Of a stretch of DNA of 44,155 nt, positions 42,461 through 44,155 are shown in pieces (the first letter of the stretch is position 1; the number at the start of each line of letters is the position of its first letter). The position numbers were made by a program, and so were the translations under genes. The DNA is taken from assembly GCA_023381945.1 (NCBI GenBank), contig JAMCQY010000046.1, positions 5,708 through 49,862 on the forward strand. The letters run 5' to 3'. Source of the DNA: Deltaproteobacteria bacterium. Its GTDB lineage: Bacteria; Desulfobacterota; Desulfobaccia; Desulfobaccales; 0-14-0-80-60-11. The notes beneath the pieces were generated by a model. It was not told the DNA's origin. It saw nothing but the letters and a program-made list of their open reading frames with translations, and did not search any database.

Positions 42461-42825
42461 CTGAAGACTCCTCTGCACCAGGCATAAACCAGGACCAGGG
42501 ACAGAATGCCGATAAAGATGGTGATTTCCACAAAGTCCAGCCAGCCGTAGCCCTTGCCGTAGGCCAGCAGCACCGGGAAGAGAAAGAGCACGTCCACGTC
42601 AAAGGCCAGAAACAGCAGGGCAAACAGATAGTAGATTACCGCCACCTGGATCCAGGCGCTGCCGATGACGGGCATGCCGCACTCGTAAATGGCGTCGCGG
42701 GCGGCGCCATAGCTCCGGGGGGCAATCAGGTAGGCAATGACGATGGGACCCAGGGCGAACAGGGCGGCCGCCACTAAGTAGACCAAAACGAAGGAGAAAT
42801 CGCTCAAGGCTTGCGGAATTTCCAA
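42433..42825 (-). CDS. nuoA: NADH-quinone oxidoreductase subunit A
   Basis: A 130-residue three-TM subunit. Conserved segments are [20 protein letters not shown] (YECG-P-G) and [20 protein letters not shown] (FDVExxFLFP-like). It is the first gene of the operon. The TTG start at 42825 has AAGGAG 6 bases upstream. A sigma-70 promoter lies 41-70 bases before it. The order is A-B-C-D-H-I-J-K-L-M-N; nuoE, nuoF and nuoG are absent both inside the operon and in the 1.3 kb upstream. Confidence 0.96.
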   Translation of the reverse strand: MEIPQALSDFSFVLVYLVAAALFALGPIVIAYLIAPRSYGAARDAIYECGMPVIGSAWIQVAVIYYLFALLFLAFDVDVLFLFPVLLAYGKGYGWLDFVEITIFIGILSLVLVYAWCRGVFSWKRKQVTP

Positions 42826-42865
42826 CGCCGACTCCTTGTGCTTTTTGGTACAATCCTCGTCCCCA

Positions 42866-42895
42866 TTTATACCCTATGGGAAAAAGGCTAGTCAA
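42866..42895 (-). promoter_or_regulatory. Sigma-70 promoter of the nuo operon
   Basis: On the minus strand TTGACT (42895-42890) and TATAAA (42871-42866), each 5 of 6 to consensus, are separated by 18 bases, 41 bases upstream of the nuoA TTG. Confidence 0.65.
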
Positions 42896-43215
42896 GGAGA
42901 TTGTGACAGTGAAGGTCAAAAATATTCTCTGTTCCCTGATTATGGGCTTGTGAAGGCGCAAGCTCTCGAAAGTTTTTGCACAAATAAATTTACATTGATT
43001 TGAGCATTCCGGTCTCACTTTTAAAAAAGATCGAAGGCGCGGAGCTGGAAACCGTTGAGCGAAGGAAAGGCAAGCAGAGTTTGGCAAAGGATGTTTACGA
43101 TCAAGGCAAGAAGGCTTTTAGGATTTTGTTCGACGCCGCCGACGGAAAATGCACCGTCAGAGGTTTGGCGCTTTCAGAATGTCAGGTTTTGACGACCTTT
43201 GACATCCTTATCTGA
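42896..43215. other. Intergenic region between the nuo promoter and the methyltransferase-like gene
   Basis: No gene is clearly supported. An open frame at 43000-43215 (+) could encode 71 residues (LETVERRKGKQSLAKDVYDQ and onward), but it starts at TTG with no ribosome-binding site and matches nothing I recognise. It might be a remnant. If real, it converges with the methyltransferase-like gene, whose stop is adjacent. Confidence 0.3.
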
Positions 43216-43875
43216 CTATTCGCATTTTTTAGACTTTCTAAATATCAGCCAATAGCAGTGATGACGGCGGGAATGGTGAGCCACTTTCCAACGAGGGTCT
43301 CTTATCGGTCCTTTCCTGATTTTTACGATGCAATCACAGGCCATAAATCCGCTATCCCTGGCAGCGTTAATAAGCATTACATGCGCCCATTGATAGCGGT
43401 GATGATGAATATAATCAGTGATCTTGCAGAATAAAACCCCTTCCGGCTTTAAGACCCTGTAAGCCTCTTGGGTGAACGGCCCGTATAGATGATTAAAGTT
43501 ATATCCGTTTTCTTTGGGAGATTTTAAAACCAGTCCAAACCGATCCTGAAAATCCTTTAGATTGTCCCGGCCTTGGTTTGGGATATGAGGCGGATCATAG
43601 ACTACCACATCCAGGCTTTCGGATTTAAAGGGCATTTGCATATTGTCCCCAACCACGCTTGGGCGGTATCGGGAGTTTATGTCTAAGCCGATTACGGGGT
43701 AATTAGAGCCGATCCAAAACCTCCCCTTATTAATAGTAGCATCCAGGATAAGTTCGGGGGGATTCCGGGGGTAGAATTCCAACATGAGGTTTAAAAGTTC
43801 GCTATCTTCCCCGAACCAAACGGAGGAAAGAGGTTGGTAAGACTCGAATTTGGTAATTTTAATCAGATCGCCCAT
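43216..43875 (-). CDS. SAM-dependent DNA-methyltransferase-like protein
   Basis: A 219-residue class I methyltransferase. Visible motifs are a divergent motif I LILDATINKGRFW (45-54), the acidic strand end VIGLDIN (62-67), GDNMQMPFKSESLDVVVYDP leading to D94-P95-P96-H97 (DPPH, like the DPPY catalytic motif of N4/N6 amino-methyltransferases), and VLKPEGVLFCKITD. A His-rich stretch (DYIHHHRYQW) follows. A DNA target is inferred from the DPP motif; RNA or small-molecule targets are possible. It is AT-richer than its neighbours and has no restriction partner in the window, so it may be an orphan from a mobile element. The start is uncertain: ATG 43875 or TTG 43887. Confidence 0.65.
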   Translation of the reverse strand: MGDLIKITKFESYQPLSSVWFGEDSELLNLMLEFYPRNPPELILDATINKGRFWIGSNYPVIGLDINSRYRPSVVGDNMQMPFKSESLDVVVYDPPHIPNQGRDNLKDFQDRFGLVLKSPKENGYNFNHLYGPFTQEAYRVLKPEGVLFCKITDYIHHHRYQWAHVMLINAARDSGFMACDCIVKIRKGPIRDPRWKVAHHSRRHHCYWLIFRKSKKCE

Positions 43876-44155
43876 TTGAAAGTCCAACTGCTTGCTATGA
43901 TATTATAATTTTGGCAAATTTTCCACTCTAAAGGCCTTTAAAGCGCATACAATAGCTTGGATATTTTCTTTTGTGCTCTACGATATGTTTTGAGTCCTAT
44001 TCCCTTTCGGCCTCCGGTTAAGAAAACTGAAGGAAAATTTTGGCAAAATTGATCACTGCTGTCCGGCACGCTAATTGAATAGCAAAGGTTGTCGGTGGTC
44101 TGGTGGACGAAGGCCAAGCAAGGCCCACAAATTCATACGTTCCAGGAGCATGGTT
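43876..44155. other. Unassigned window end
   Basis: AT-rich DNA without a supported complete gene. On the minus strand a 59-codon open stretch from a TTG at 44117 to TAA at 43938 ends LTGGRKGIGLKTYRRAQKKI and a short basic tail, which looks protein-like. On the plus strand an open stretch runs off the edge (VVWWTKAKQGPQIHTFQEHG). Neither can be assigned. Confidence 0.3.

Noticed and set aside
43938..44117. A 59-codon minus-strand open stretch ending in a basic tail
   Set aside because: Protein-like composition but no good start, a TGA just upstream and no recognisable family; too uncertain to call a gene.

Overview
The window is a 44 kb stretch of a moderately GC-rich bacterial chromosome. 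The ribosomal proteins, an 11-subunit complex I, PAS-rich histidine kinases, a metallo-hydrolase and a sigma-54 activator together suggest a Desulfobacterota (former Deltaproteobacteria) anaerobe, perhaps near Desulfobacca or the syntrophic lineages. That placement is inferred from gene style and was not tested phylogenetically.

Layout. (1) 1-9168 (+) holds the distal spc operon and the alpha operon: rplE(end)-rpsN-rpsH-rplF-rplR-rpsE-rpmD-rplO-secY-adk-map-infA-rpmJ-rpsM-rpsK-rpsD-rpoA-rplQ, closed by a strong terminator. Degenerate heptamer repeats sit on both sides of rpsE. (2) 9169-11941 (+): a spacer with interleaved stems, a secreted NlpC/P60 peptidase, and a cassette of a predicted amidoligase and a small Cys-containing protein. 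(3) 11942-16544 (+): a signalling operon of membrane histidine kinase, single-domain response regulator and a REC-PAS-DegS-type kinase. (4) 16545-18978: copies of a TA-flanked MITE-like repeat on either side of a minus-strand operon in which two paralogous small proteins of unknown function bracket a metallo-beta-lactamase-TPR protein. (5) 18979-23156: a 23S rRNA m5U methyltransferase (+) converging with a five-PAS histidine kinase (-). (6) 23157-26741 (+): a divergent promoter region with an unexplained structured island, then a class V aminotransferase, serA and a DUF1844 gene. (7) 26760-32957 (+): an AT-rich SGNH-like membrane protein, ispE, prs, a repeat-packed spacer with a third MITE-like copy, pth, an unknown gene and a receiver-less sigma-54 activator. 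(8) 32990-42825 (-): nuoABCDHIJKLMN without nuoEFG. (9) 42826-44155: an AT-richer end with a DNA-methyltransferase-like gene.

The housekeeping parts (translation, Sec export, serine/PRPP/isoprenoid precursors, respiration) are conventional. No CRISPR array, rRNA, tRNA, integrase or intact transposase was seen. The most novel-looking material is the paralog/MBL-TPR operon, the amidoligase cassette, the shared C-x10-C-x2-C motif in three PAS domains, the structured island at 23260-23441, and two dispersed repeat families (period-7 arrays and the MITE-like element). Alternative starts were chosen for several genes from Shine-Dalgarno placement, and each choice is noted in its entry.
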